Shown here: piece after piece, positions 39,158-50,600 of the stretch
Position numbering within the stretch: the stretch's first letter is position 1
Layout of the letters: every line of letters starts with the position of its first letter
Assembly (NCBI GenBank): GCA_020055645.1
Contig: CM034546.1
Coordinates: 113,614,875 to 113,678,874, forward strand
DNA from: Tomocerus qinae
Lineage: Eukaryota; Arthropoda; Collembola; Entomobryomorpha; Tomoceridae
Length of the DNA: 64,000 bases
Direction of reading: 5' to 3'
The notes under the pieces: generated by a model
Told to the model about the DNA's origin: nothing
The model's database searches: none
Seen by the model: only the letters and a program-made list of their open reading frames with translations
Program-made: the position numbers and the translations under genes

Positions 39158-39452
39158 TAGAGAGTTGCACGGGCACAGGCAGCCCGTACGGGCAGCTGCC
39201 CGGCCCGTGCCCGTACGGGCACGGGCGGGCACGGGCACGTTAAACGGATTTTTCACGGGCATGTACGGGCACCGGGCTCGCTAAGTATGCTCACGGGCAG
39301 GTACGGGCGGGCACAGGCTAATCAAGGATATTCACGGACGGGCACGGGCGGGTATGAGTCAACCAAGGATTCTCACGGGCAGGCACGGGCCCATCAAAGA
39401 TGTTCACGGGCGGGCACGGGCTGCCCGCGGGCGCCCGTAAGTGCCCGTAACT
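39158..39452. repeat. left subterminal CACGGGC array
   Basis: Many copies of CGGGCACGGGC and CACGGGCGGG, diverged, with spacers such as AATCAAGGATNTTCACGG. Several copies are in inverted orientation (GCCCGTGCCCGTA), so the strand can fold on itself. Such arrays are typical transposase-binding subterminal repeats in hAT elements. Confidence 0.8.
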
Positions 39453-40186
39453 TATAATAACAATAACAGTACACAACACAACATGTACAATGCAATAATG
39501 AATGTTCCGTGAAACATGCTTATATTATTATAACACAGATATTAGTCTTCTATAATATAATCGCACTAATACCTGACCTGACTATCTATTTTTGGTAGGA
39601 GAGCCTAGGAAACCTGCATATATTACGTAACCTAAAACCCCCTCTCCCAAGTGTAGCGCAAGTGCTAGCTGTAACTCTTTTGGACATCGCCTACTCTTAT
39701 CAACTATAAACGTTCCTTGAAAGCACGAAAGCGCATGCCCCCTCCCTCTAAACCAACGAAATGAGTTGTTTCATATTATTATAACTGCCACCTATCGGTA
39801 TTCTATGATTATAACATCAGAACAATAATACAAATTCACATAAGATGATTAATGGTGATTGATTAGAAATAATTAGCTAAAGAAAAAATCCCGGAATCCT
39901 ATTTTTCTGATTTTAAAGGGGAACATTCTGGGGTGTTTATTAAAAATGGAGTATTTTATTATTCCCTGTATTGGACACTACGAAATAGTTATTATTTTGG
40001 TTTAGGAATTTTTCCAATTGACCCGGAATTGTTTTTATTACTGTGATGGGGGGCCTGCTTAATTTCTCTTGAGTGCCCCTTAGCTGGGTTGGGTTCACTA
40101 GTATTATATAAAAATCTACTGCGCACTACACACTACACACACAGTACGTATAGCGTATATTATAAAGTTTTTATAAAGATCTTTTG

Positions 40187-40511
40187 CGGGCACGGGCACA
40201 TGTTACAGAATTTTCACTGGCACGGGCGGGCACGGGCACATGCTACAGAATTTTCACGGGCACGGGCGGGCACGGGCACATGCTACAGAATTTTCACGGG
40301 CACGGGCGGGCACGGGTACGGAACACAGATTTTTTGCGGTCACGGGCGGGAACGGGCCAATTTAGGATGACCACGGGCGGGCCCGGGCAGCCCTGGAAAA
40401 ATCAGGATGCTCACGGGCGGGTTTGGGCGGGCACGGGCTCATTTGTTACGGGCACGGGCTCATTTGTTACGGGCACGGGCGGGCACGGGCACTAAATTGC
40501 CTGCCCGTGCA
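40187..40511. repeat. right subterminal array, including three 40-bp units
   Basis: CACGGGCACATGCTACAGAA, then TTTTCACGGG and CACGGGCGGG, repeats at 40191, 40231 and 40271, an exact 40-bp period with very few differences. Diverged CACGGGCGGG copies follow up to the inverted terminal repeat. The near identity of the 40-bp units suggests recent tandem expansion. Confidence 0.85.
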
Positions 40512-40527
40512 ACTCTCTATACACGAT

Positions 40528-41826
40528 ACACTACTAACTGTAGTTATAGAATTGGATGAGATTTTGTGGAATAAGTCGGAATAACCAATACAACACAACG
40601 TTTAGACGGTTTAAATGTAAGTTGATGAATAAAATTTAATTTTGTGTATGTAAATACTTAATAGTATGCACATAAATTATAATAATGTTAGATCACTACT
40701 TCTTACTGACAAGTAAATTTTATTATGTACTATTTTTAATGAGACAAATTATTTTTGAAAAAATAGTCATGCTGAGTTTGTGGTTCTTGGGTAGTTGTTG
40801 AGCTTTGTTCGATTCCTTTGCGCCATCTTCCATTCATCTCAGCTGATCAATTTGGTTAAATCGAGGAACAGTAGATAGGATGGACATTCATACAAAATAG
40901 CAGCGTGTGTGTGTGCGGCAGTTCGGTTCGGTGGTGTTGGTGTACGGCCCGACGGACGGCATATGTTATAAAAAATAGTTATAAATAATTCATAAAAATA
41001 TCTAAATAATTATATGCAGCAATTATCTCCGGTAACGAGTGCAATCAGCAGAAAAGGACACCCGGGTATGTATATTTATTAGAATTGTTAATGTAAGAGA
41101 TTAAGGGAGGGGAGACCAAGAAAGAGAAGATAGAAAATCACATTTTTTGCTGCACTATTTATATTTGCAATAATATGCGCTAATGATGTCTGTGTAAGTA
41201 ATGCAATACGCAAATTAAGGTTTATCGGTCTATGTTTTAAATACTGGAATGAAGGATCCTTTGTGTTTACACAAAAGTAGGCTTTTAAAGGCTAATGGTA
41301 ATGACAAAATTAAGGTTTACGTAAATGTCATAATTTGTAGCATTGCAGGATCCAGAGAGTAAAAGAGATAGTTTAATTCTTGCCGACGGGAGAACATTAG
41401 AATAATGTTTGTCATTTCACCTCTTATGTACCGCACTATTACAAACACTCAGATGCAGACGTCAGATAATGTGGAGTTCACGATGTATTTAGCGCGTATT
41501 CAAACGTTTTTCGGTGTGATATTTATTAGTCAGAAACTAACGGGGAAAATCGTCGATAAGTAGTTTGTAGAAGTGATTATCGTCGGGAGAAATATTGTAA
41601 TCAGTAAGTATTGAATTTGTTCCAGGTTGAATAAGAGTAGGAGCTGTGCAACCAGTGACCAATTGCCATCCACCATCTCGAAACGTCGATTCTCCATTCA
41701 TTCCTTTTCCTTGACATAATCAAAGAATATAGTGGGTGTAGTCTATTCGAAAATACATAAAAATTACATATTTCAGTATTTAAATTGGATATTAAAATAA
41801 TGAGTAAACATAATTTACAATTGTAG
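40528..41826 (+). promoter_or_regulatory. eRF3 upstream region with candidate 5' untranslated exon
   Basis: A GC-richer patch at 40,890-41,065 ends in a donor (CCCGG|GTATGT, 41065/41066). It would splice to the acceptor TTGTAG at 41826, four bases before the eRF3 ATG. I see no TATA box, which fits a housekeeping gene. The remaining sequence to 41826 is AT-rich intron-like DNA. Confidence 0.4.
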
Positions 41827-41830
41827 GAAA

Positions 41831-44800
41831 ATGGAAACTCCTGATACTTTGTGGACTGAGGGCGAGAAGGGAGACAGTGGAGACTCCACTGCTACGTCCG
41901 CATTCTCCAGACTAAATGTGAATGCTGCCGAGTTTGTGCCTTCGTTTTTGAAAGCTGATTCTCCGACTGCCAACATAGACTCCTCAGACTATAAATCTAC
42001 AGGTAAAGTTTCTTGGAATTTATGAATTATCTTTTTATTGACAAAGAATTTTATTGCTAGAATCTTCGTTTCCAAATTTTTGTGTCCTATATTATCATGT
42101 GAAATGTGAACACTAATAAGTGCTAAAAGTTCCAATGCATTGAAACCGTCAGATTCACATTTATCGACAACAATCATGTTCTAACTGAATCCAGCCTCAA
42201 CGGAAATTTGTTGATGCTACTAAAATCCGGTTTCAAAAAGTTTTATCGAGAATTTTGACGAAATCTCAATTATTTGTCCACCAGTTATATTGACTCATTA
42301 AGCTGTTTATTTATATTGACTTGTTATGGACTACATATAATCAGGCACGTATCTAGAAATTTGTTCAAGGGGGGGGGGGGCGGAAGCAAAAATTATACCA
42401 AAAAGAAAAAAAAATTGTGCAATTTTAGGCCAATTTTTCATGTACTGAAGAATGGCTGTCACAAATGACAAATGTCAATTTGTTTCCATTGACATAATAA
42501 TAACGCCTAAAGGAGAACCTAAAGGTCCTAATGGAGTGGAAGAAAGGAAGCTATAGATAAAATAATACGAAATTGTGAAAATGGGGAGCCATTGGCCTAT
42601 GGCTGTTGTTTGGTATTTTGCAAACACAATGTCCGATTTTGGGCACGTGTGTTTCAGGAAAATTGCATGCAGGCTATGGCCTTGGCACTGTAGATACAGA
42701 ACTTTAATGGGTAGCGAAATCTATTATTTTCAAAATACTTTCTCATTCCTTTATTCCCATTTTATTGTATTTTAGGTGCTGTACACGAGGGTATGGATGT
42801 AGATAAAACACCAAGTCCTGAAGATGGGCCGAAAATCCCGGATACTGCTCCAGATAGTTGGGAAGATGCAGCTGAAGACGCTTCCACTCCTGAAGGGGAT
42901 GATGATCCCGAATGCGATGCCGAAGAAATCGTTACCAGAACCAAGAAAAAACCTTTAAGAGCTGAAGAAACTAAAAGCAAAAAGGAGCATGTTAACGTTG
43001 TATTTATTGGCCATGTCGGTAAGAAAATTATTGCAACGTATTGATTTTTCAGAAAAGATATTATGCTTCCTTACCATCTAACTACATGCCTATCCAAGCT
43101 AACGGCAATCGGTTTTCGAACGGAATGTAATGTATGTAACCGAGGAATGGGACATTTATTCCGCAGTGTGTTCAAAGACTAGTGAAATAATACATTTATC
43201 GTTGTTTTCAAATTTAGATGCGGGTAAGTCTACAATAGGAGGACAAATAATGTACTTAACCGGAATGGTTGATAAACGAACGTTGGAAAAATATGAAAGA
43301 GAAGCGAAAGAAAAAAATCGTGAAACGTGGTATCTCTCTTGGGCTTTGGATACAAATCTAGAAGAGCGTGAAAAAGGAAAGACCGTAGAAGTTGGAAGAG
43401 CCTGCTTTGAAACTGAAAAGAAACATTTCTCCATCCTTGATGCTCCAGGACATAAAAGTTTTGTGCCGAATATGATAAGTGGAGCTGCTCAAGCGGATTT
43501 AGCCGTTTTGGTAATTATCTATAGAAAATATAAATCAGTCATGCCTGGCTGTTGCATATCTCCCCTTTGGCTACTTGTATTTTCCGAAATGTTGGCCGCA
43601 AAAAATTATTTATATTTTTGTTCATAAATATATTTATTGTTTTAGGTAATTTCTGCTCGTAAAGGTGAATTTGAGACAGGGTTTGAGAAAGGCGGTCAAA
43701 CACGAGAACATGCAATGTTAGTAAAAACAGCAGGGGTGAAATTTTTGGTGGTGCTTATTAATAAAATGGATGATCCGACTGTTGAATGGTCGGAAGAACG
43801 TTACAATGAATGTAAAGACAAATTAATGCCTTACCTTAAAAAACTGGGATTTAACCCAGCTAAGGATCTGACATTTATGCCGTGTTCCGGACTTACTGGA
43901 TCTGGTCTGAAAGAGTCTGTTGAACCCAATTTGTGCCCATGGTATACGTAAGTGGCTCAGATTTATTTCTACATCGAGACAAATTTTTTATCGTAGTTTA
44001 TCCCACTTTGCGAAATTATGAAATTCTAAATTAATTAAATAACAACTAAGCAAAACATTTTCTCTTTATTGTATGCTCTGGCAATTCACGTTCCTTGTCT
44101 TCAAATAATATGAATACAGATTTAGTAAATAAAAATATTATTGAAATAGTTTTTTGCTCAAAAAGTAACTCGATTAAAACATAATTTAGAGCGTGAATTA
44201 TTTCTGAAATATTTTGTGTAGGGGACAGCCGTTTATCCCGTTCATTGATGGCCTACCTTCTCTAGATCGAAAACTAGATGGTCCCTTTATGATGCCCGTT
44301 GTGGATAAGTATAAAGATATGGGAACTGTTGTGATGGGTAAAGTGGAATCTGGACAAGCTAAAAAAGGACAAAATCTTGTGCTAATGCCGAATAGAACAT
44401 CTGTGACTGTAGACCAACTGTGGTCGGACGATGAAGAAGTGACTGCGGTTGGCCCTGGAGAAAATGTAAAAATTAAACTTAAAGGAATTGAAGAAGAAGA
44501 CGTCTCTCCCGGTTTCATCCTTTGTGAAACCAGTAGTCCGTGCAAAATTGGAAAAATATTTGACGCTCAAGTAATTGCACAATGCTAATGAAATTGAGAA
44601 TTGGCGATTTTATAAGTTCTTTTTGATTAGGTATAATATGCTTTTTATTTAGGTGGCTATATTGGAACACAAAAGTATAATATGTGCTGGATATTCAGCA
44701 GTCATGCATATACATACAGTAGCTGAAGAAGTAACTGTTAAGGTAAATTACATTAATTGTAGTATTTACAATTGCATGCATATACTACATGATTATCCTA

Positions 44801-45310
44801 AAAATTAAAATTGGATTGGCGTGAAAAATGTGATTACAATTATTTATTTTATTATGTTGCAGGCCTTAATTTGCTTAGTAGATAAGAAATCAGGTGACAA
44901 GTCCAAGACACGTCCAAGATTTGTTAAGCAGGACCAAGTAGCCATTATGAGATTAGAATGTGCTGGAGTTGTATGCATGGAACCTTTTAAATTGTTTCCC
45001 CAAATGGGCCGTTTCACACTTAGAGATGAAGGTTAGTTACATTTTACTTATATTTTTACTAAGAACAACTCCCATATACAGATACGAAGGAGTTGCCATT
45101 ACTAGGAAGATTACTAGAATGCCATTAACACAAAAATGTAGTGGAAAGAAACCATTCATTGTGCTGATGTACCCGAATGTCCCGAATTATTTTTTAAATA
45201 CCTATTGAATACTATCCATTTATTAGTTACTATATACCTACATTAACACAAGTCAATTTTTTACAGGAAAAACTATTGCGATTGGAAAGGTCCTGAAAGT
45301 TATTGAGTAA
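41831..45310 (+). CDS. eRF3: eukaryotic peptide chain release factor eRF3 (GSPT1)
   Basis: Exons 41831-42002, 42776-43018, 43218-43510, 43646-43947, 44222-44570, 44653-44742, 44863-45031 and 45267-45310 join in frame to 553 residues. eRF3 is the translational GTPase that acts with eRF1 to release finished peptides at stop codons. The N-terminus carries a PAM2 motif ([12 protein letters not shown], residues 27-38) for PABPC binding, then an acidic linker. The GTPase domain has P-loop GHVDAGKST (136-144), switch [16 protein letters not shown] (213-217), NKMD (275-278) and SGLTGSGL. The EF-Tu-like domains 2 and 3 follow ([36 protein letters not shown]), ending [14 protein letters not shown]. The intron between exons 2 and 3 splits the aspartate codon inside the P-loop. 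All GTPase motifs are intact and the protein is complete. Its nonconserved N-terminal part is shorter than in flies and vertebrates, as I remember them. Confidence 0.97.
42344..42384 (+). mobile_element. transposon-terminus-like relic in eRF3 intron 1
   Basis: CAGGCACGTATCTAGAAATT runs into a 12-base G tract (42369-42380) followed by CGG. The combination CAGGC[AG]CGTATC plus a G run resembles ends of several animal DNA transposons from memory. I find no partner end within the intron (42003-42775), so only a relic can be claimed. Confidence 0.25.
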
Positions 45311-45463
45311 ATGGCAATCCTTTAAGGAACTACTGTTAAAATATACACATCCTTCAAACAGAATGAACCTGTCTCACTGCAACCATCAACGGTTTGATAT
45401 CTGCAATCCAGTTCGTTTGTAGGCATGTATTCTATTCTTACTAAGAAAATATGTAATTCCAGA

Positions 45464-45469
45464 AATAAA
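45464..45469 (+). terminator. eRF3 polyadenylation signal
   Basis: AATAAA 154 bases after the stop codon, the first canonical signal downstream. A second AATAAA follows near 45586. Confidence 0.55.
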
Positions 45470-47677
45470 TGATATAACATGATCACATTGTTACTAATAT
45501 TGTTATTATTATCATCTTGTTACGGAATGTCAGATGGACAAAGACTTTCTATAATCTGAAATTATTGAAATACCTAAGTCTAAGTAATAAAATGTTAAAA
45601 GCGACCACTATTTTTAGTTAAGGTGGTACCGTCTAACGGGACTACTATGGGCCGGATTTTTTTTTCGTTTTTTTCTGAATAAAATCGACAAATGTTCTTG
45701 TAGAAAAATAGGGGAGTTATTTTCTTGGGGAACTTATTATAGTGTTAAATTAACGAAGCACCAAGTTATAAGGTATAGTATCACTATCACTCTCAGGAAG
45801 GCATACACGAATCCTAATTGTGCAAAAACATTTGCTGAACTGCATGGAAAGAGTAGTTGGAGTGTCTAGTGTAACCCAGTAGTCAGTTACCATTAGAAGT
45901 AACCCTACTTCTTAATTACAAATCCTTAATTTTAATTAACAATTAATACAGTACAGTGAAAATTACCCGTCTATATATCTATGCTTAATAAATATTAATC
46001 CTACTTGGCCACTTGGCCAGATAACTTTTAGGTCTCACATTATAGAGAGTCTCATTCATCCACAGACCATACACCATGTATAGGCATCTTAGTATTGTAT
46101 CGTTGAGGGGTTCCTTTTCTTTGATACCTCAGTAGGTTTCAAAATGAACTCTAATTTCATTTTCAGTGAACTTCCATGTCCCTCGCTCATCTAAATAAAA
46201 TTGCATCAGGCAGAAACCCGAGGGAAAATTCTTTTCTGCTTCTTACCTGAATCCTATTTTTATATACCTCTCTCTGCTCAAGTACAATGTCTCGAATAAG
46301 AACTGCTACATCCGAGAAAGCATTTTTATTTCATTCAAAGTTGTATTAGATAAAGTAACTTTCTCCATGATGGAACAATTCTTTCAAGGCACATACAGTA
46401 CGTAAAGCTTTCTACTACTTTCTCTACCTTGGTAATACTTTCACCAGAATTTTACCAGCACAATTGAAATTAATTGAGGTGTAAAAGTTAGTAAGTACTA
46501 GTGAAAGTCAGTACTACAATTGGGGACTTTTGTTACACACTGTAAGTTTTAACTCATACATGCAGTGTACATGAAATATATAAACGCACGAACTTTCTCT
46601 TTTCACCTTTACTTGAGATATAGGGATTCATGAGAACCCACTGCTTCACTTGGAAAACTGAAGTAAAAGGTAAACAATGAAGTACAAGTGGAAAAAGAGA
46701 AAGCTCTTAACGTAACTGTCACTCCTTATAACTTTCACTGCAAATACAGATAATCACTCAAGCTTTAATATATCTAACTTTCACTCAATGTAGATATAAT
46801 TTGTTGGTATATTCAAGAAGATATATAATTTCATCACAGGTCTTTTTTCTTTACACATTGTAATTTGCAAGGATTTGCATCAAAATTGACCGAAGGCCGT
46901 TTTGCCAGGAGCTGTTTAATAGTGAATATTTACAGGATAATTAATTGAGTGTATTTTAGTGTTTTGTATCCAATCTTAGCCCACATAAGGTGGAGTAAGA
47001 ATTATTTCTATATTTAAATTCAACATAAGTAATGTAATTGTTTGATCACAACAGTCAAAACCAAATAACTAACAATATAGCGTACACCAGTATTATGTAG
47101 CAAAAATAATTGGGAGTGGGAGTTAGCATTAAAGACATTTTTTTTACTGCTAGGAGTTTTTTATGACATGTAGATTATTACGAGTGAAAGTTATATGTAT
47201 TTATCAGTTTTGAGTGGTTCAGATTCAGAGTTCAGACTGCATAATGGAAATTAGGAGCTTGTGAAGTAGAATCATGTGTTTTGCTCCGAAATAGTCAGTT
47301 TTATAGTAATTAATGTAATGTACGGAAATGTTTTTGTAAAAGATCTGCCTTTGACGATGGTATTTGAACATTTGAACGATATCGTAACATTTTTGGCTAG
47401 GAATTTTGATATATTACGGCAGTTATTCCAAGCATTGTAGAATTGTTGTGCGGCTAGCTCCGTAAAAGAGTTTACAAAAAGGACAGTAAGAGGATTGGTT
47501 GAATTGGGTGGGCTAAATTACTTAGGTCTTGTCATGAAAGAAAAGGCGGAAAATAGTTAATCGGCCTAGGCACATTAGAAAATAGAAGAGAAGCTACATA
47601 GTATGATATGTTTAATGAGTTATTAAAGATGATATGCTCTTGCATAATATGACTTTAATTTAATTCTCTATGATGCA
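45470..47677. other. intergenic between convergent eRF3 and the tetraspan gene
   Basis: No credible gene. It includes the 3' UTR of the minus-strand tetraspan gene at the right. From 46358 to 46782 it holds seven ACTTTC/GAAAGT hexamers, far above expectation for the composition. Confidence 0.5.
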
Positions 47678-50600
47678 TCATACCATTGAATGATTATTAG
47701 ACTTCCTTCGTAAATTAGCGAAACAGGAATGTTGATTTGGAATGTATGACAAATTGGGGCTTGAAACATTTGAAGGTATCAGAATAGAAGATATTGATAT
47801 GGAGCTGAGTGAGTTTGAGCAGCCGGTATAACTAAAACTCCGATTTCTGGGCCACCACGTGTAATTATAGGGACTGTAGTAGTACGATGGCAATTTAGGC
47901 AAATATGAAGACAAAAGTGAGGAACGGTAGTTACGATTCAATAGCCACCTCGTAATACTGGAGTCTAATGGATAGTCATAAGTGTAACTACTAAGATTAG
48001 GCAGTAAATATTTGTTTCTAAGACTTGTCCTCTGACCCGCGCGATATCGCACCGGAGACATGATTTGTGTATCACCCCTCTTGTACAAACCAGATACACC
48101 GTACGTAGATGATTCATCACTGGTTTGTTCACTCACCGAAGTAGAAGGCGGTGTACCGTTCACTTGCTGAATATAAGTCTGTCGCAGAGGAAGTCCATCC
48201 GTAGTGTTATTGTCAACCGGTAACCAAGTTGGTTTTCTGCCCGGCCAGTCAAAATGTCGCCGAGTGAATTCTTCTTCCCGCATCTCCTCCAGCATTTTCT
48301 GTTGTAATTCCTCCTCCTGTTGTCTGATCTGTTCGAATTTAATGTAGTTCGGGTGCCGGTGATCGAAAATAGGCTGGGAATACCTAGGTCGCTGAGGTTG
48401 TTGTTGTTGTGAACTAAAATGGGGTTGCTGCTGCTGGGTCGACGAGATATGTGGTTCTTGTTGACTGTGCGCCTGCCCTCTACTCACTGCAGAGGGTTTG
48501 TAGCTATGGCTATGACTGGCAGTTAAAGCTTCTTTGACCAGAGGTACCGGAGGAAGACGAGGTGGCGCTAGCGAAGATTTTTTGTCTGTTACAATTGTTA
48601 CTTCTTTGTGAGTCTTGAGAGCGGAAGTAGGGCCACCACCACCCACAATATGAACACTTTGATTTAGGGAGGAAGGCTGTCTATCCGAAGATTGCACAGG
48701 TTGGTTCCCGGCTGGTTTCCGTGCCGAAGGCGGAGTTAAGTGCGCAGGTTGGTTCCCTACTAGTTTACGCGCAGATGGCGGAGTTGACTGTGACTGAAGA
48801 TGAGGTTGGCTCAGGATCCCTACTGGTTTGCGTTGCGCGGGAGGAGTTGATTGAAGATGCGGGGTAGTTTTATTGTCATAATCTTTTATAGTTGTAAACT
48901 GGGGTTGCACGTAGAAAGCTATATTCCGAGTGACGGCTTGAGCTCGACCAAAAACATGGTCTGGGTCGTCGTAGTCCAATTGTCTGATGTACAGGAACAA
49001 TATTATCATGTATATTACCGTCAACAGTCCATACACTGCGACGATGACCAGGCGGTACACATCTGACAGAAATTCCTCTTCCCCGCTTCTCCACCGCCAC
49101 CATTCCGTCGTCCGTGACTCGCTCGAATTACCTTTTCTTACAAGCCGCTGATCTTCAAGGGCTTCTTCTGGGATTTGTAACAATTGAGCTTTGCCGTCTC
49201 TCTGTTGCACCAAAGAAGGAAAAGTGCTTTGCAGGTTCTCCCTCAACTCCTCCTCTGAGTTATGGCCGTGAGCAAACAAATCTTCCTGGGAACTCCTCGT
49301 ATCACGAGAAAGCGATGCAGGCAGAAATGGAAAGCTTCGATAGCGATAATATGGAGATAATTTCAAAACGATCATTGTAACGAACACGGACACTTGAAGC
49401 AGAAAGAAAATCACCGTTGACCATTTCAGCAAAAGGAAGAACTCCTGCAAATGTAAATTTAACCAGCTATTTCACTATCCACTAATCACTAAACTCATCA
49501 ACTACATACCTCTCAGCTCTAAAAATAAACTACTTTCTAATTAACTAACCTTACGTTCAAATTAAATACCTACACATTATAAACATGGCACAACTTTACA
49601 ACTAGTATAACAGGGAATCAGAGAGTGACATAATATTATGTGGATACACGTTCCTCGCAAAGATAAATCATGCATCGTCATTTTCTTTCGTAAGGGTGAT
49701 TGAGCATGTTGTTCCTATTTAGCCTACAGTTTAATTAGCACTCAACTACTCCAGGTTATACTTTTACTTTACAATTTCTAGGTAATACCTACTTACAGGA
49801 AGCTCAAACCTTTACTTTACAAGTTACGTTGCGTGTGGTAGGGATGAATTACAACTTTCACATCTTGGCACACAACCAGAGTGAAAATTGACTTTCTCTC
49901 TGGTCAAACTTTTCAATCGTAAATAAAAAAAGTATCCGAGGAAAACAAATAAAAATATTAGGTGAAATCGTATAAAATGTGCGGGAGAAAGTTTTGCTCA
50001 TTACTATGTGATGTGAGTGATATAGCTTCAAGCTTGCTCCCTATCTCACTTTGCACTATCAGCCAAGTAAAGAGTTGAATGCATAAAAACACTATTTGCA
50101 TTATCGTGAATCGTGACTCTCGCAAGTGCTCTTGGGATTTGGGAAGATTCACTGATAATTTATGTATAGCCAATCTACCCATAATCTAGTACCATGTACA
50201 TACAATAAAATATACCTTGTTCATCCATGCAGATAATTAAACGGTCCTACGTAGGACGCTGAATATCTGTTATCTGAAATTGCTTACGATCCCTTGTTCC
50301 CCTGCCACTTGTCCCGCATGCAAACTTTATAATTTTATAGCTACACAGTTGCATTATTTGCGGTGCATTATCTACAACTGTTTACTTTAATATCTTCACA
50401 TAATATTACAACCTAAAGAATACAAAATTATAGCTACCTACATCTAAGTCTCTTGAATTTAAACTCTACACAAGTCAAAAGAAAGTTTACTTGAAATCAT
50501 GCACGAAAATCACCACGTACAGCAATTTCTCCAATGCTATGTTAATCTTATGTAAAACTTTCTCCAACTCTAACCTACTTTGACATAATTTTTACTATCA

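Larger units (their letters stand above)
39157..40519. mobile_element. non-autonomous hAT-type DNA transposon (MITE-like, about 1.36 kb)
   Basis: The ends are perfect 18-bp inverted repeats: TAGAGAGTTGCACGGGCA at 39158-39175 and its reverse complement at 40502-40519. The 8-bp direct repeat TACACGAT flanks them at 39149-39156 and 40520-40527. One extra T sits between the left duplication and the inverted repeat. An 8-bp target duplication, a TAG start and subterminal short repeats are hallmarks of the hAT superfamily. There is no transposase reading frame, so it must depend on an enzyme made elsewhere. Both ends carry GC-rich CACGGGCGGG arrays and the middle (39.46-40.18 kb) is plain AT-rich DNA. 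The clean duplication suggests a fairly recent insertion. It lies 1.3 kb upstream of the eRF3 start codon. Confidence 0.85.

Noticed and set aside
39015-39284. Frames translated through the CACGGGC arrays (also 40089-40495)
   Set aside because: Repeat-driven open frames inside a non-coding transposon; stops are scarce only because the repeats are GC-rich.
40191-40310. Regularly spaced repeats considered as a CRISPR array
   Set aside because: The units are tandem with repeated, not unique, spacers, and lie inside a transposon of a eukaryotic genome.
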